Assembly: GCF_964026475.1 (NCBI RefSeq)
Contig: NZ_OZ032151.1
Coordinates: 434,001-498,000 of the forward strand
DNA: 64,000 nucleotides
Reading direction: 5' to 3'
Source: Candidatus Tisiphia endosymbiont of Nemotelus nigrinus
Lineage (GTDB): Bacteria; Pseudomonadota; Alphaproteobacteria; Rickettsiales; Rickettsiaceae
The first letter of the stretch is position 1. The number at the start of each line of letters is the position of its first letter. The translations under genes were made by a program, and so were the position numbers. Shown in pieces: positions 34,893 through 45,017 of the stretch. Below the pieces are notes generated by a model. That model saw nothing but the letters and a program-made list of their open reading frames with translations, had not been told where the DNA came from and did not search any database.

Positions 34893-36266
34893 ATGAGCGA
34901 AGCTGTTCAAGAAAATGCTAGGATTATCCCTAATCAGCAGACTAGTCTTACAAAAGAACAAAGAGAAGCTGTTGGATTGCTTTCAATTGGAACATTCCTT
35001 GAATATTTTGACTTGATGTTATATGTCCATATGGCAGGGGTTCTTAATGAGTTATTTTTTGAACCAACTGATCCTCACACAGCCTCATTAATGATGGCGT
35101 TTGCTTTTTGTGCTACCTTTGTTTTTCGACCTATTGGAGCAGTAATATTTGGTTGGTTGGGTGATACTATAGGACGTAAATCGACAGTGATCATCACGAC
35201 TTTTATGATGGCTGCAACATGTATTGTCATGGCTAATCTGCCTACTTATGCCCAGATAGGAAGTATGGCAGCTTGGATACTGACCATCTGCCGTGCCGTG
35301 CAAGGTATATCTTCTATGGGAGAGATGACAGGGGCAGAACTTTATTTAACAGAAACAATTAAGCCACCAGTACAGTATGCAAGTATTGGATTGATGTGGG
35401 TTTTTGGTGCTCTAGGAGAGTTAGGAGCTTTAGGGGTTGCCTCACTTGTTACTTCACATGGTTTTAACTGGCGTTTGGCATTTTGGCTTGGGGCAGGGGT
35501 AGCATTGGTTGGTTCTGTAGCCAGAACAACCTTGCGAGAAACGCCAGAATTTGCTGATGCCAAACGTCGACTCAAAAGAATCTTTGAAAAAACTAATACC
35601 GATACAGCTAGCTTAACAAACCACCCCGCATGGCAAGAGAAAGTTAATAAAAAAACCATCATAGCTTTCTTTTTATTACAATGTGCGTCACCAGTATGTT
35701 TTTATTTTCTTTATATATATTGTGGTGATATTTTAAAAACTAGCTTTAATTATACAATGGCAGAAGTTATTCATCATAATTTTATTGTTTGTTTAGTGGA
35801 ACTCCTAACCTTATCAATATTATCTTATTTAAGTTTAAAAATATATCCATTATTAACCATGAAAATTATACTGATCATATCTTCTGTTTGTATCATATTT
35901 TGCCCGTATTTATTGAATTATGTTAATACTCCTTGTCAGTTATTTATGATTCAACTCGTTGTAATTTTATTTGAAGAATGTTTAGGTCCTGCTGGTTCTA
36001 TCTTTTATAAAAGTTTTCCTGTCTTTAAACGCTTTACCTGTGTTAGTATTACATTTGCTATATCTCGAGCTTTGATGTATATCGTTACCTCTTTTGGATT
36101 TATCTACCTTACTGATCATTTTGGTCATTGGGGATTATGGGTTATTATGATTCCTACAATTATTGGTTTTGCCTATGGGCTACGTCATTTTGAAAAATTG
36201 ACAAAAGAGTGTGGGAATTATCCTATTGGTTGGTTAGCCGAAAAAAAAAACAATTACTTGAGTTAG
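34893..36266 (+). CDS. MFS transporter, ProP-like (metabolite:H+ symporter family), copy 1
   Basis: 457 residues with about 12 hydrophobic segments. The MFS loop 2-3 motif is present as GWLGDTIGRKSTV (about residues 86-98), after the ProP-like start LLSIGTFLEYFDLMLYVHMA. The mid-loop reads RTTLRETPEFADAKRR, typical of the MHS group (ProP, KgtP). It probably imports a host osmolyte or metabolite with protons across the inner membrane; the substrate cannot be told. It is the first of three tandem paralogues and looks intact. Its tail overlaps the leader of copy 2 closely (stop 36264-36266, next ATG 36269). Confidence 0.85.
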   Translation: MSEAVQENARIIPNQQTSLTKEQREAVGLLSIGTFLEYFDLMLYVHMAGVLNELFFEPTDPHTASLMMAFAFCATFVFRPIGAVIFGWLGDTIGRKSTVIITTFMMAATCIVMANLPTYAQIGSMAAWILTICRAVQGISSMGEMTGAELYLTETIKPPVQYASIGLMWVFGALGELGALGVASLVTSHGFNWRLAFWLGAGVALVGSVARTTLRETPEFADAKRRLKRIFEKTNTDTASLTNHPAWQEKVNKKTIIAFFLLQCASPVCFYFLYIYCGDILKTSFNYTMAEVIHHNFIVCLVELLTLSILSYLSLKIYPLLTMKIILIISSVCIIFCPYLLNYVNTPCQLFMIQLVVILFEECLGPAGSIFYKSFPVFKRFTCVSITFAISRALMYIVTSFGFIYLTDHFGHWGLWVIMIPTIIGFAYGLRHFEKLTKECGNYPIGWLAEKKNNYLS

Positions 36267-36268
36267 CT

Positions 36269-37662
36269 ATGAGTGAACCTGTTCAACTAAATGCTAGGAT
36301 TATCCCTAATCGCCAGACTGGTCTTACGAGAGAACAAAAAGAAGTTGTTGGGTTGCTTTCGATTGGGACATTCCTAGAATATTTTGATCTGATGCTCTAT
36401 GTTCATATGGCAGTATTACTAAATGAGTTGTTTTTCCCAAAAACCGATCCTCATACAGCTACCCTTCTTTCAGCTGCTGCTTTTTGTTCTACTTACTTGC
36501 TGAGACCTTTCGGAGCATTAATTTTTGGTTGGATAGGGGATAATATAGGACGAAAATCAACTGTCATTATTACAACTTTGATGATGGCATTATCTTGTTT
36601 GGTAATGGCTACTCTACCAACTTTTGCTCAGATAGGTATTACTGCAGCATGGTTGGTAACTATATGTCGTATAATGCAAGGTATGACTTCTATGGGAGAA
36701 ATAACAGGAGCCCAATTATATTTAACAGAATATCTATAACACCACCAGGACGATACGTTTCTGTAGCTCTGATATCTCTTTGTGCATCTATTGGCGGTTT
36801 TGTTGCTTTGGGTATAGCTTTTCTTGTAACCATTTATGGTCTTAATTGGCGACTAGCTTTTTGGTTTGGAGCAGGTGTGGCAGTGGTTGGCATGGCTGCT
36901 AGGACAACTTTACGGGAAACACCTGAATTTGCTGACGCTAAACGTAGCGTCAGTAAAAGTTTGCATAAGTTAGACAATAATGAGCCTAACACGGACGTAG
37001 ATTATATAACGCAATATTCCATGGAAGTGCGTGAACAAGTTAGTTGGAAAACAGTGATAAGTTTATTATTAGTAGATTGTATATGGCCAGTAACATTTTA
37101 TTTTACTTTTGTACATTGTACTAATATTCTAAAGTACTCTTTTAACTACACAGCTGAACAAATTATTAATAATAATTTTATTGTTTCATTTATGGTGGTT
37201 GGTAATGATGCTTTTGTTCTGTATTTTAGCAGTAAGATACATCAACTAAGTATACTAAAGGTAAGATTAATCTTATCTTCTATATATTTTCTTGTGGTTC
37301 CATTTTTATTGAATAATGCAGAATCAGGGGTTCATATATTGATAGTTCAATCTTTGATATTAATTGTTGCCTGCGATGCTGCACCAGCTAATTCAGTATT
37401 CTTTAAGCATTTCCCAGTTTTCAAACGCTTTACTTACGCTAGTGTAATATATGCCACGTCAAGGGCTTTAGTGTATTTAATTACATCTGTTAGTCTTGTC
37501 TATTTAACAGAATGTTTTAGTCAATGGGGATTATATTTTATTACAATTCCAACAATTATTGGTTGTGCATATGGTTTATCATATTTTATTAAACTCGAGA
37601 AAAATACTGGGAATTTTTCTGGAAAGAAAATTGCTGTGGATTCTGTAATAAATATTGATTAG
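36269..37662 (+). pseudogene. MFS transporter, ProP-like, copy 2, frameshifted
   Basis: It starts MSEPVQLNARIIPNRQTG, parallel to copy 1. The first frame ends after GAQLYLTEYL at 36739. Homology resumes one base out of phase as ISITPPGRYVSVALISL and runs to a normal stop at 37662. The total of 1394 nt is one short of a multiple of three, so a 1-nt deletion near 36730 is the simplest cause. Without it the protein would be about 464 residues with the same MFS motifs (GWIGDNIGRKSTV; RTTLRETPEFADAKR). The downstream half could be expressed only by reinitiation. Probably nonfunctional. Confidence 0.8.
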
Positions 37663-37691
37663 GTGAAATAGTAGTTATCAAAGAGGAATAA

Positions 37692-38996
37692 ATGATAAAA
37701 TACCAAAAAGAACAGAGCCTAACTAAAGAACAAAAATATGCTGTTGGGTTACTTTCAGTTGGCACCTTTCTTGAGTATTTTGACCTGATGCTATATGTAC
37801 ATATGGCTGTACTTCTTAATGAGCTATTTTTTCCACAAACTGATCCGCGTACAGCCTCTATTCTCACAGCTACTGCCTTTTGTTCTACTTTTGTTTTTCG
37901 ACCCGTTGGAGCATTAATTTTTGGTTGGATTGGCGATAATATCGGACGAAAGATAACGGTCATTATTACAACGTTTATAATGGCTATTTCTTGTCTTATG
38001 ATGGCTGTTCTGCCAACTTATGCTGAGATAGGAATCACTGCTACTATATTAATTACAATATGTCGCGTTCTTCAAGGTATATCATCTTTAGCAGAAGCAA
38101 CTGGAGCCGAGTTGTATCTGACTGAGATAACAGAACCACCCTTACGATATCCAGTTGTTGCTTTAATTAATGTATTTTCTATTGTAGGTATAGTGTGTTC
38201 TTTAGGAACTGCATCGTTTATTATGTTATTTGGTATTAATTGGCGTTATGCTTTTTTGTTTGGTATGGTAGTTGCTTGTGTCGGTTCTATTGCTAGAACT
38301 ACACTGCGTGAAACATCAGAATTTGCCGATGCAAAACGTAGAGTTAAAAATACTTTTAATGAAGCAAATGAGGATATAAAACCTTTAGAAGAGCATATAA
38401 TTTGGAAAGAACAAATACCTTGGAAAACACCTTTGGCATATTTTCTAATACAATGCGGTTGGCCGGTAATTTTCTATTTTGTATATATTTACTGCACTAA
38501 TATTCTTAAAAATTCCTTTCATTATAATGCTACACAAATTATTGTACATAACTTTATTATATCAATAGTTCATTTATTTGGTTCTCTCATGTTAGTGTAT
38601 TTAAGTTATAGAATGTATCCTCTAAAACTTCTAAATAAAATATTCATGTTATTTGTTATCATAGCCTTAAGTTTACCACTTTTTTTATCAAACATAACTA
38701 CTACTTTTCACTTATTTCTAATTCAAATATTGTGTGTTTGTTTTGGTCCAAAACAAACACCAGCTACACCAATTTTTATTAAGCATTTTCCTATTTTAAA
38801 ACGTTTTACTTATACTAGTGTTTCATTTGCATTATCACGTGCTGTTATGTATGTTATTGTTTCCTTTGGGCTTGTTTATTTAATAGAGTCCTTTGGTAGT
38901 TACGGATTATTTTTTATTTTAGTTCCTGTTTGTATTGGATATAAATGGGGATTAAATCATTTTGAAAAATTAGATAAGGGAATAAAAGGAAGTTGA
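37692..38996 (+). CDS. MFS transporter, ProP-like, copy 3
   Basis: 434 residues, intact, with GAGGAATAA before the ATG. The same motifs as copy 1 are present: LLSVGTFLEYFDLMLYVHMA, GWIGDNIGRKITV and RTTLRETSEFADAKRR. Sequence has drifted most in the C-terminal helices, suggesting an older duplication or relaxed selection. Its N-terminus lacks the QENARIIPNQQ segment of copies 1 and 2. The 3' end overlaps the convergent SpoT-like gene by 40 nt. Confidence 0.84.
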   Translation: MIKYQKEQSLTKEQKYAVGLLSVGTFLEYFDLMLYVHMAVLLNELFFPQTDPRTASILTATAFCSTFVFRPVGALIFGWIGDNIGRKITVIITTFIMAISCLMMAVLPTYAEIGITATILITICRVLQGISSLAEATGAELYLTEITEPPLRYPVVALINVFSIVGIVCSLGTASFIMLFGINWRYAFLFGMVVACVGSIARTTLRETSEFADAKRRVKNTFNEANEDIKPLEEHIIWKEQIPWKTPLAYFLIQCGWPVIFYFVYIYCTNILKNSFHYNATQIIVHNFIISIVHLFGSLMLVYLSYRMYPLKLLNKIFMLFVIIALSLPLFLSNITTTFHLFLIQILCVCFGPKQTPATPIFIKHFPILKRFTYTSVSFALSRAVMYVIVSFGLVYLIESFGSYGLFFILVPVCIGYKWGLNHFEKLDKGIKGS

Positions 38997-39664
38997 GATA
39001 ACTTACTAGAATATTTGTGCTTAATAAGTTTATTAAATATACATGTTTCACGTAATGCTTTTTCTAATTCAGGGGTTTCAAAATACTGGGCAAAAAGAAA
39101 AAAAGATAGTAAAGTTTCTTTGACTATTTTTTGAATCTTCTCAGGAGATTTAGCACCAATAGTCTGCATATTATGAAGTCGGTCAAAGAGTTTTATTATT
39201 AAAATATCTTTCTTATTTTGAGAATATAATATATTCAATGTTTCTGCCGCACTAATTTTTCCGTAGGATTTCACTCTAGTCAAATCTACCACTTGGCTAG
39301 CAATTTGCTCGCTAAAAATCCTACTAATCATGTCTTTGGTAAGAGTTGTATCTTCAATAGTATCATGCAGTAAGCTGGTAATGATCATATCAGTCCTAAA
39401 ATATTGTATCATTTTTAATGCCGTATATTCAGCAACCATGTATGCCACCTCTATCGGATGGGAGTAATAGGGATCGCCGGATTGTCGCATTTGACTGCCA
39501 TGATATTTTTTGGCGTAATATATACCTTTTCTAATCTCATCAATATCTACCGGTCTAGTTACTTGCTGGTTCAGCTCAGCTAATTTATTAAGTAACCTCT
39601 CAGCATATTTGCAATTTGCATATCTTTCTTCCCAATCATGCTCTAAAGTATTAGAATCTTCCAT
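38957..39664 (-). CDS. SpoT-like HD-domain (p)ppGpp hydrolase, short form
   Basis: 235 residues containing only the HD hydrolase part of RelA/SpoT. Metal-binding and catalytic residues are all visible: SHPIEV (His69), LLHDTIEDT (His100-Asp101), RTKS-like RVKSYGKIS and FDRLHNMQT (Asp161, Asn165). The synthetase, TGS and ACT domains are absent, as in the split rickettsial spoT genes. It should degrade (p)ppGpp or a related nucleotide. Rickettsiae carry several such fragments, often on mobile elements beside ProP-like genes, as here. It is convergent with the MFS gene, 40 nt overlapping. Confidence 0.87.
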   Translation of the reverse strand: MEDSNTLEHDWEERYANCKYAERLLNKLAELNQQVTRPVDIDEIRKGIYYAKKYHGSQMRQSGDPYYSHPIEVAYMVAEYTALKMIQYFRTDMIITSLLHDTIEDTTLTKDMISRIFSEQIASQVVDLTRVKSYGKISAAETLNILYSQNKKDILIIKLFDRLHNMQTIGAKSPEKIQKIVKETLLSFFLFAQYFETPELEKALRETCIFNKLIKHKYSSKLSQLPFIPLSNFSK

Positions 39665-40287
39665 ATAACTCCTACTACATATATTTTAATTATACTAAAC
39701 TAGAAGTTAAAATACTAGCAAATAATTTATTAAATGCTTCTTAAAATAATAAGTATTTTGTTATATTTATGTTATATTAAGATTCGTAATATTGTTACAA
39801 CTAGATAAGTTGGTATTTCAACTTAAATCTATAATTATTTTTTTTATATCACTTAGTGAAACCATAAAGTATTATATACTAAGTATGTTAATGTAAAATA
39901 ATCACAGCGATAATATGGATTATCCAGTGTCAACAACAATATTGAGTCAACTATGAGTAAACCTGTTCAAGAAAATACCAATTTGTCCAGTAACCTAGTA
40001 GCATATTGACAAAATGCATACTTTGGGTTGTTCCAATAATTAATATCTTCTTCCATAAAAACCATATTTTTTTGAAAAAGATGAATATTTTTGCATTTTA
40101 TTGTTGTATAACATAGACATCTACTCCCTTTATATTCACATACCATATAAATCGTTGTGTAAACTGTAAGTGACTAGACAAAATTATATTACTATAGAAC
40201 TCTTGCTAAAAAAAACTAGAATAATGTTTTAATGTGTAATATATAGTTGTCCGAATGTAAACTATATTAAGTTTGTAATTAACGATT
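39665..40287. other. AT-rich gap with an MFS relic
   Basis: Apart from the MFS start fragment at 39953-40009, I see no gene, RNA or strong hairpin. About 40 nt before that fragment also resembles the region in front of MFS copy 1 (TATCC...CAACAATATTGAGT), so the relic includes its leader. Confidence 0.5.
39953..40009 (+). pseudogene. N-terminal remnant of a fourth ProP-like MFS gene
   Basis: ATG then MSKPVQENTNLSSN, matching MSEAVQENARIIPN and MSEPVQLNARIIPN of copies 1 and 2, followed by a stop after 18 codons. The upstream 40 nt are also homologous. It shows the array once had at least four members and that the SpoT-like gene sits within it. Confidence 0.75.
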
Positions 40288-40914
40288 ATGAAAGAATTGC
40301 ATAAATTTGAGTGGGTAGAGAAGCTAGCGATCTTAATAAAAAGTGAAGACCAAATTAAACAGCAGAATGAAAAATACAAATATTTTTATCAATATAAGTT
40401 TGACACTGATAAGCATTACGATGCAGTGTGTTATCATGATAAAAAATTGAAGACAGATAAAAAAGAGTTAGAAGAAAAACTTAAGAAAGAGCAGAGGAAG
40501 TCAAAAGAAGCCAAATCACTAGACGTACTTAAGATAATAGAGCAAAAATTAGAACATAAGAATAAGCAAATATTGGAAATCGCTCATACTGTAACAGAAG
40601 CTAAAGAACGTAAAGCTGAAGTAGATAAGACAATTGCCGCACTAGAAGAACACAAAAGAAGTGAAAAACAATGGAACGCAGTGGAGAAAATAGCTAATGA
40701 GTGTCAATACCTCGATCCTGATAAACATAAAGTATTGAAGATATTTGTTAGTTTGGCTAGGAATCAAGAAGCAGCTATTACTGGCAATGGAATAGTTAAT
40801 GATACGATTCTGCGTAATAAAATTATAAACTTTATAAGAAAGGAGGGCAATAAAATGGGTGGTAGAAAAACAAAGATTCAGACGACAGAAAAGCAGCTAA
40901 TTTTTCTAACTTAA
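40288..40914 (+). CDS. Coiled-coil hypothetical protein
   Basis: 208 residues, strongly helical and charged: residues 25-145 form a continuous coiled coil (KKELEEKLKKEQRKSKEAK; EQKLEHKNKQILEIAH). The C-terminal 60 residues contain LDPDKHKVLKIFVSLARNQE and RNKIINFIRKEGNKMGGRKTK. I do not recognise the family. It lies 160 nt before the helicase gene on the same strand, so the two may be one unit. It shares only its Lys/Glu composition with the coiled-coil protein at 31412. Confidence 0.5.
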   Translation: MKELHKFEWVEKLAILIKSEDQIKQQNEKYKYFYQYKFDTDKHYDAVCYHDKKLKTDKKELEEKLKKEQRKSKEAKSLDVLKIIEQKLEHKNKQILEIAHTVTEAKERKAEVDKTIAALEEHKRSEKQWNAVEKIANECQYLDPDKHKVLKIFVSLARNQEAAITGNGIVNDTILRNKIINFIRKEGNKMGGRKTKIQTTEKQLIFLT

Positions 40915-41073
40915 TACAAGCAGACACTTCAAATCGTGCATTTTCCTTATATTAGGGAATTTGGGATAAAAGTTATCCTAAATTCGTATAAATTGTTATA
41001 TTTTATTATTTATTTCAGAGTACCTTTAGTTTATTCTCTAACTTTACCTATACAATCAATTTGAGAATAACTA

Positions 41074-43167
41074 GTGTACTCTATACTTTATTATAATAAT
41101 CTCGATTATAGTGGTCTTGAGACAAAATTTAATAAGGTGATTAAATTTTTACAGGAAGGTGATTTTAAATCAGCAGAAGTTAGAAAGCTAAAACCTACCG
41201 ATTATTTTAGAGCTAAACTGGATATAACTAATCGGGTGTTGTTTAAGCCTATAAAACATAAGAATCAGTATTGTTTACTTATTTTAGAAATAATTCGAAA
41301 TCATGATTACAATAAATCGAGATTTTTAAAAGGCGGAGAAATAATTGAGGAAGATGTAGAATTTAAACCATTTGCAATAAATAACATTGAGTTATTAAAT
41401 GGTAACTCTACCGCTACTTCGTCTGTTCACTTGTTAAACAAGTTTATTATTTTTGATAAGCAGCAAGAAGATATATTACACCTCAATTTGCCTTTGCTGA
41501 TTATTGGTTCTGCTGGTAGTGGAAAAACCTCAGTAACTTTAGAAAAACTTAAAAGACTTGAAGGAAGAATCCTTTATACAAGTCTATCTAGCTATTTGGT
41601 ACATCATTCACAAAAATTATATTTTTCTTGCAACTACAGTAATGATAAACAACAACTTGATTTTTTATCTTTTAAAGAATTTCTAGAAACTATAGAAATT
41701 CCTAAAGGAAGGCAAGTTAATGAAAATGTATTTTTACTATGGTTTAACAAGCAAAATTTTGTTAAATCTATAGGGGACGGGCGTAAGGTATTTGAAGAAT
41801 TTATGGGTGTAATAGCTGGCTCTTCTGTTGATAAAGCTTATCTTACTAAAGAAGACTACCTCAATTTGGGAATCAAGCAGTCGATATTTTCACCCGAACA
41901 ACGGAATGAAATATATAATCTTTTTCAAAAATACACTGAGTTTTTAGATAAAGAAAATTATTATGACAGTAATATTATTGCCTATACATATACTAATTTA
42001 GTTGAGTCTACTTATGACGCAATTCTTGTTGATGAAGTTCAGGATTTTACTAATAGCCAATTATCTCTAATATTCAAAAGTTTAAAAGATAGAAGTCAAT
42101 TTTTGTTATGTGGAGACGCTAATCAAATAGTTCATCCTAACTTTTTCTCTTGGTCTCAACTAAAATCCTTTTTTTATAATGATGCAGACTTAAGTACACA
42201 TAATATCACTAGGATTCTAGCAAGCAATTATCGTAATACCTTGGAAGTCACTGAGTTGGCTAATCGTGTACTCCGCTTTAAGAATTATCGTTTTGGCTCA
42301 ATAGATAAAGAGAGTCATTATCTAATAGAAAGCACTTCTGAAAACCATGGTAGTGTTAGTTGTCTAGAAGCTACACCCAATATTATAAAAGAAGTAAATG
42401 CACGAACATCTAAGTCTATAAGTTACGCCATTTTAGTGTTACATGATCATTACAAGCAACAAGCAAGAGAATTTTTTAATACTCCACTTATATTCACCGT
42501 ACAAGAAGCGAAAGGATTGGAATATGAGAATATAATTCTCTACAATTTTATATCCTCTGAACAAAGTTATACTACTATTAGCAAGGATATGGATAGGTCA
42601 TTTCTTGACTCAGATTTTAAATATTCTCGAATGAAAGACAAATCAGACAAGTCTCTTGAAATATATAAATTTTATATAAATTCGCTGTATGTTGCAATTA
42701 CTAGGTCTATTTGTAATGTTTATATAATAGAGTCTAATCCTACGCATAAGTTCTTGTGGCTATTAGATATTAATCAAATTAAGGAAGTAAATATTGAAGC
42801 CAAGGAATCTTCTAGAGAGGAGTGGCAAAAGGAAGCGAATAAATTAATAGTACAAGGTAAAGAAGAGCAGGCAAAAGCCATTGAAGACAACATATTGCAA
42901 CATAAAGTAATTCCGTGGAAAATTATTGATAATCAACAATTGATTCAATTACAAACAGCTGTACTAGAACAAAAAACTGCTAACAAAAAGGATGTAATTA
43001 AACTGCTTAATTATGCAATAATCTATTCTGATTCTGCAATAATAAGAAAACTACAAGATATGGGAATAAAAGCTGCAAATAATATTGCAAAATGTGTTGC
43101 TTTAATGCAGGATGAATATTTTAGTGATTATACTTATAAAAATACTAGGTTCTGTGAAGTTTTGTAA
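41074..43167 (+). CDS. SF1 (UvrD/Rep-like) helicase with an N-terminal RelE-like domain, 3' end truncated by IS5
   Basis: 697 residues. Residues 1-90 resemble a RelE/ParE toxin fold (FRAKLDITNRVLFKP, then YCLLILEIIRNHDYNKSRFL). Residues 130-590 are an SF1 helicase: GSAGSGKT (145-152), DAILVDEVQDFTNSQ, FLLCGDANQIVHP, ASNYRNTLEV, FTVQEAKGLEYENIIL and LYVAITRS. All helicase motifs look intact. A helical, ankyrin-like stretch near 640-690 (VIKLLNYAIIYSDSAIIRKLQDMG) is cut off: the last six residues (RFCEVL) and the stop are encoded by the terminal repeat of an IS5 element. The frame resumes at 45017. The start is GTG. Function is unknown; nucleic-acid unwinding or RNA-directed action are options. 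Confidence 0.75.
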   Translation: MYSILYYNNLDYSGLETKFNKVIKFLQEGDFKSAEVRKLKPTDYFRAKLDITNRVLFKPIKHKNQYCLLILEIIRNHDYNKSRFLKGGEIIEEDVEFKPFAINNIELLNGNSTATSSVHLLNKFIIFDKQQEDILHLNLPLLIIGSAGSGKTSVTLEKLKRLEGRILYTSLSSYLVHHSQKLYFSCNYSNDKQQLDFLSFKEFLETIEIPKGRQVNENVFLLWFNKQNFVKSIGDGRKVFEEFMGVIAGSSVDKAYLTKEDYLNLGIKQSIFSPEQRNEIYNLFQKYTEFLDKENYYDSNIIAYTYTNLVESTYDAILVDEVQDFTNSQLSLIFKSLKDRSQFLLCGDANQIVHPNFFSWSQLKSFFYNDADLSTHNITRILASNYRNTLEVTELANRVLRFKNYRFGSIDKESHYLIESTSENHGSVSCLEATPNIIKEVNARTSKSISYAILVLHDHYKQQAREFFNTPLIFTVQEAKGLEYENIILYNFISSEQSYTTISKDMDRSFLDSDFKYSRMKDKSDKSLEIYKFYINSLYVAITRSICNVYIIESNPTHKFLWLLDINQIKEVNIEAKESSREEWQKEANKLIVQGKEEQAKAIEDNILQHKVIPWKIIDNQQLIQLQTAVLEQKTANKKDVIKLLNYAIIYSDSAIIRKLQDMGIKAANNIAKCVALMQDEYFSDYTYKNTRFCEVL

Positions 43168-44003
43168 AAAAATAAATTAAAAAGAAGGAGAGGTAGTGTA
43201 TTTTCTATTTTAGACAATCAAAAACACTACCGGAATGAATTATCATATAAAAATCAGAGAATGGCAACAAATTATTGAAATATTAAGAAAAAGAAAAGAT
43301 ATAAAAACAAGAAATGAGGATAAGCTTAGACGATTTATTGAAGCAATATGGTACATAACACGTTCAGGATGCCAATGGCGGTTGTTACCGAGTGTTTATG
43401 GTTCATGGCGAGCAGTGCATATGAGGTTTAAAACTTGGTCTAATAAAGGAATATGGACCGATTTGTTTGAGCAAGTACAAGCTAATCCTGACATGGAATC
43501 AACAATGATTGACGCTACTATAGTTCGTGCCCATGCATGCTCAGCAGGTTATAAAAAAGATAGCCAAGATCAAGAAGCTTTAGGGCGTAGTAAAGGAGGT
43601 TTTACTACTAAAATCCATGCCTTAGTTGACGCTCTTGGTAATCCTTTAAAGTTTATTTTAACTGCAGGTCAAAGACATGACATTACACAAGCCAACTCAT
43701 TGGTTAAAGATATTAAAAATACTATGCTCCTTGCCGATAAGGCATATGATAGCAATGCTTTTATTGAGCAGCTTGAAGAGCAAAATTGTATAGCTGTTAT
43801 TCCATCAAAAAAGAACCGAAAACAGCAAAGGGAGTACGATAAACATATCTATAAAGAACGTCATTCGATCGAATGTTTTTTTGGTAAAATTAAACATTTT
43901 AGACGAATTTTTTCGAGATTTGATAAAACTGCTACTGCTTTCTTGTCTTTTTTGCAATTTGTTGGAGCTTTTATATGGCTTCGTTAGAAAACTTCACAGA
44001 ACC
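43148..44003 (+). mobile_element. IS5-family element (intact)
   Basis: 856 bp with perfect 16-bp inverted repeats (GGTTCTGTGAAGTTTT at 43148-43163; AAAACTTCACAGAACC at 43988-44003) and a TA duplication on both sides. It was inserted into the helicase gene. Its right end plus the target creates a CTAG then used by IS481. Confidence 0.92.
43235..43987 (+). CDS. IS5-family transposase
   Basis: A 250-residue DDE transposase in a single frame. The N-terminal DUF4096-like region (WYITRSGCQWRLLPSVYGSW) is followed by the catalytic core: MIDATIVRAHACSAG (first Asp), MLLADKAYDSNAF (second Asp) and RHSIECFFGKIKHFRR (Glu), ending ATAFLSFLQFVGAFIWLR. It lies fully within a complete element with perfect ends, so it is probably active. 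Confidence 0.92.
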   Translation: MNYHIKIREWQQIIEILRKRKDIKTRNEDKLRRFIEAIWYITRSGCQWRLLPSVYGSWRAVHMRFKTWSNKGIWTDLFEQVQANPDMESTMIDATIVRAHACSAGYKKDSQDQEALGRSKGGFTTKIHALVDALGNPLKFILTAGQRHDITQANSLVKDIKNTMLLADKAYDSNAFIEQLEEQNCIAVIPSKKNRKQQREYDKHIYKERHSIECFFGKIKHFRRIFSRFDKTATAFLSFLQFVGAFIWLR

Positions 44004-44006
44004 TAG

Positions 44007-45013
44007 ATGTTTAGTCCCAGGGTGTAATGTTGTATATTATAAAGAATTACCATCAAGAGAGGAATTATGGGACAAATATTACACGGCTGTGCCAAAACGA
44101 CAGAGGCAATACGTTTCGCAATCCAAAATAGTCAAGAGAGCTTAAAGACTTTAGCAAGAAAATATTCTATTAATCCTAAAACAGTTGCTAAGTGGAAGAA
44201 ACGAACTACATTACAAGATACTTGTATGGGTCCCAAAGAACCATCTTCTACAGTATTAACTTCTGAAGAAGAAGCTATGTGTATAGCATTTCGTAAACAC
44301 ACTTTATTATCTTTAGATGATTGCTTATATGCTTTACAAGTTAGTATTCCCAAGCTTACTAGATCTTCTTTACATAGACTTCTTCAACGCCATAATGTTA
44401 GTAGGTTACCGGAAGTAAAAGGAAATAACAAAACCAAGAAGAAGTTTAAACTTTATCCAATTGGTTATTTCCATATAGATATTGCTGAAGTCAAAACAGA
44501 AGAAGGTAAACTCTATCTATTTGTTGCTATTGATCGCACTTCAAAGTTTGTGTATGTAGAACTTTTACCAAGATGTACCAAGACAGAAACAGCACAATTT
44601 CTTCGTAATTTAATTAAAGCTATACCTTATAAAATTCATACTATTTTGACAGATAATGGTATTCAATTTACTAACAGAACAGTAGATAAGCATGCTTGGA
44701 TGCATATTTTTGATCGTATTTGCTATGAATACAATATTGAACACAGGCTAACAAAAGTTAATCATCCATGGACTAATGGACAGGTAGAACGTATGAATCG
44801 TACTATTAAAGAGGCAACTGTTAAACGTTTTTATTATGACAATCATCAGCAACTTAAACAACATTTATATGATTTTATCAATGCCTACAATTTCGCAAAA
44901 AGACTTAAAGCTCTTAAAGGTTTAACTCCTTATGAATTTATCATAAAAACATGGACATCTGATCCAAATAAATTTATTATTAACCCTAACCACCACATCC
45001 TGGGACTAAACAC
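44007..45013 (+). mobile_element. IS481-family element, copy 2, nested next to IS5
   Basis: 1007 bp with the same ends as copy 1. The left target is CTAG (44003-44006), made of the last base of IS5 plus its TA duplication; the right is CTAA (45014-45017), one mismatch. It therefore inserted after IS5. Confidence 0.92.
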
Positions 45014-45017
45014 CTAA
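44067..45017 (+). CDS. IS481-family transposase, copy 2
   Basis: 316 residues, DDE triad intact (Asp138, Asp196, Glu241). It differs from the other copies near the C-terminus (NHHILGLNT where the others have NLHSLGLNT). The stop is TAA from the CTAA target, again outside the element. Otherwise as copy 1. Confidence 0.92.
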   Translation: MGQILHGCAKTTEAIRFAIQNSQESLKTLARKYSINPKTVAKWKKRTTLQDTCMGPKEPSSTVLTSEEEAMCIAFRKHTLLSLDDCLYALQVSIPKLTRSSLHRLLQRHNVSRLPEVKGNNKTKKKFKLYPIGYFHIDIAEVKTEEGKLYLFVAIDRTSKFVYVELLPRCTKTETAQFLRNLIKAIPYKIHTILTDNGIQFTNRTVDKHAWMHIFDRICYEYNIEHRLTKVNHPWTNGQVERMNRTIKEATVKRFYYDNHQQLKQHLYDFINAYNFAKRLKALKGLTPYEFIIKTWTSDPNKFIINPNHHILGLNT

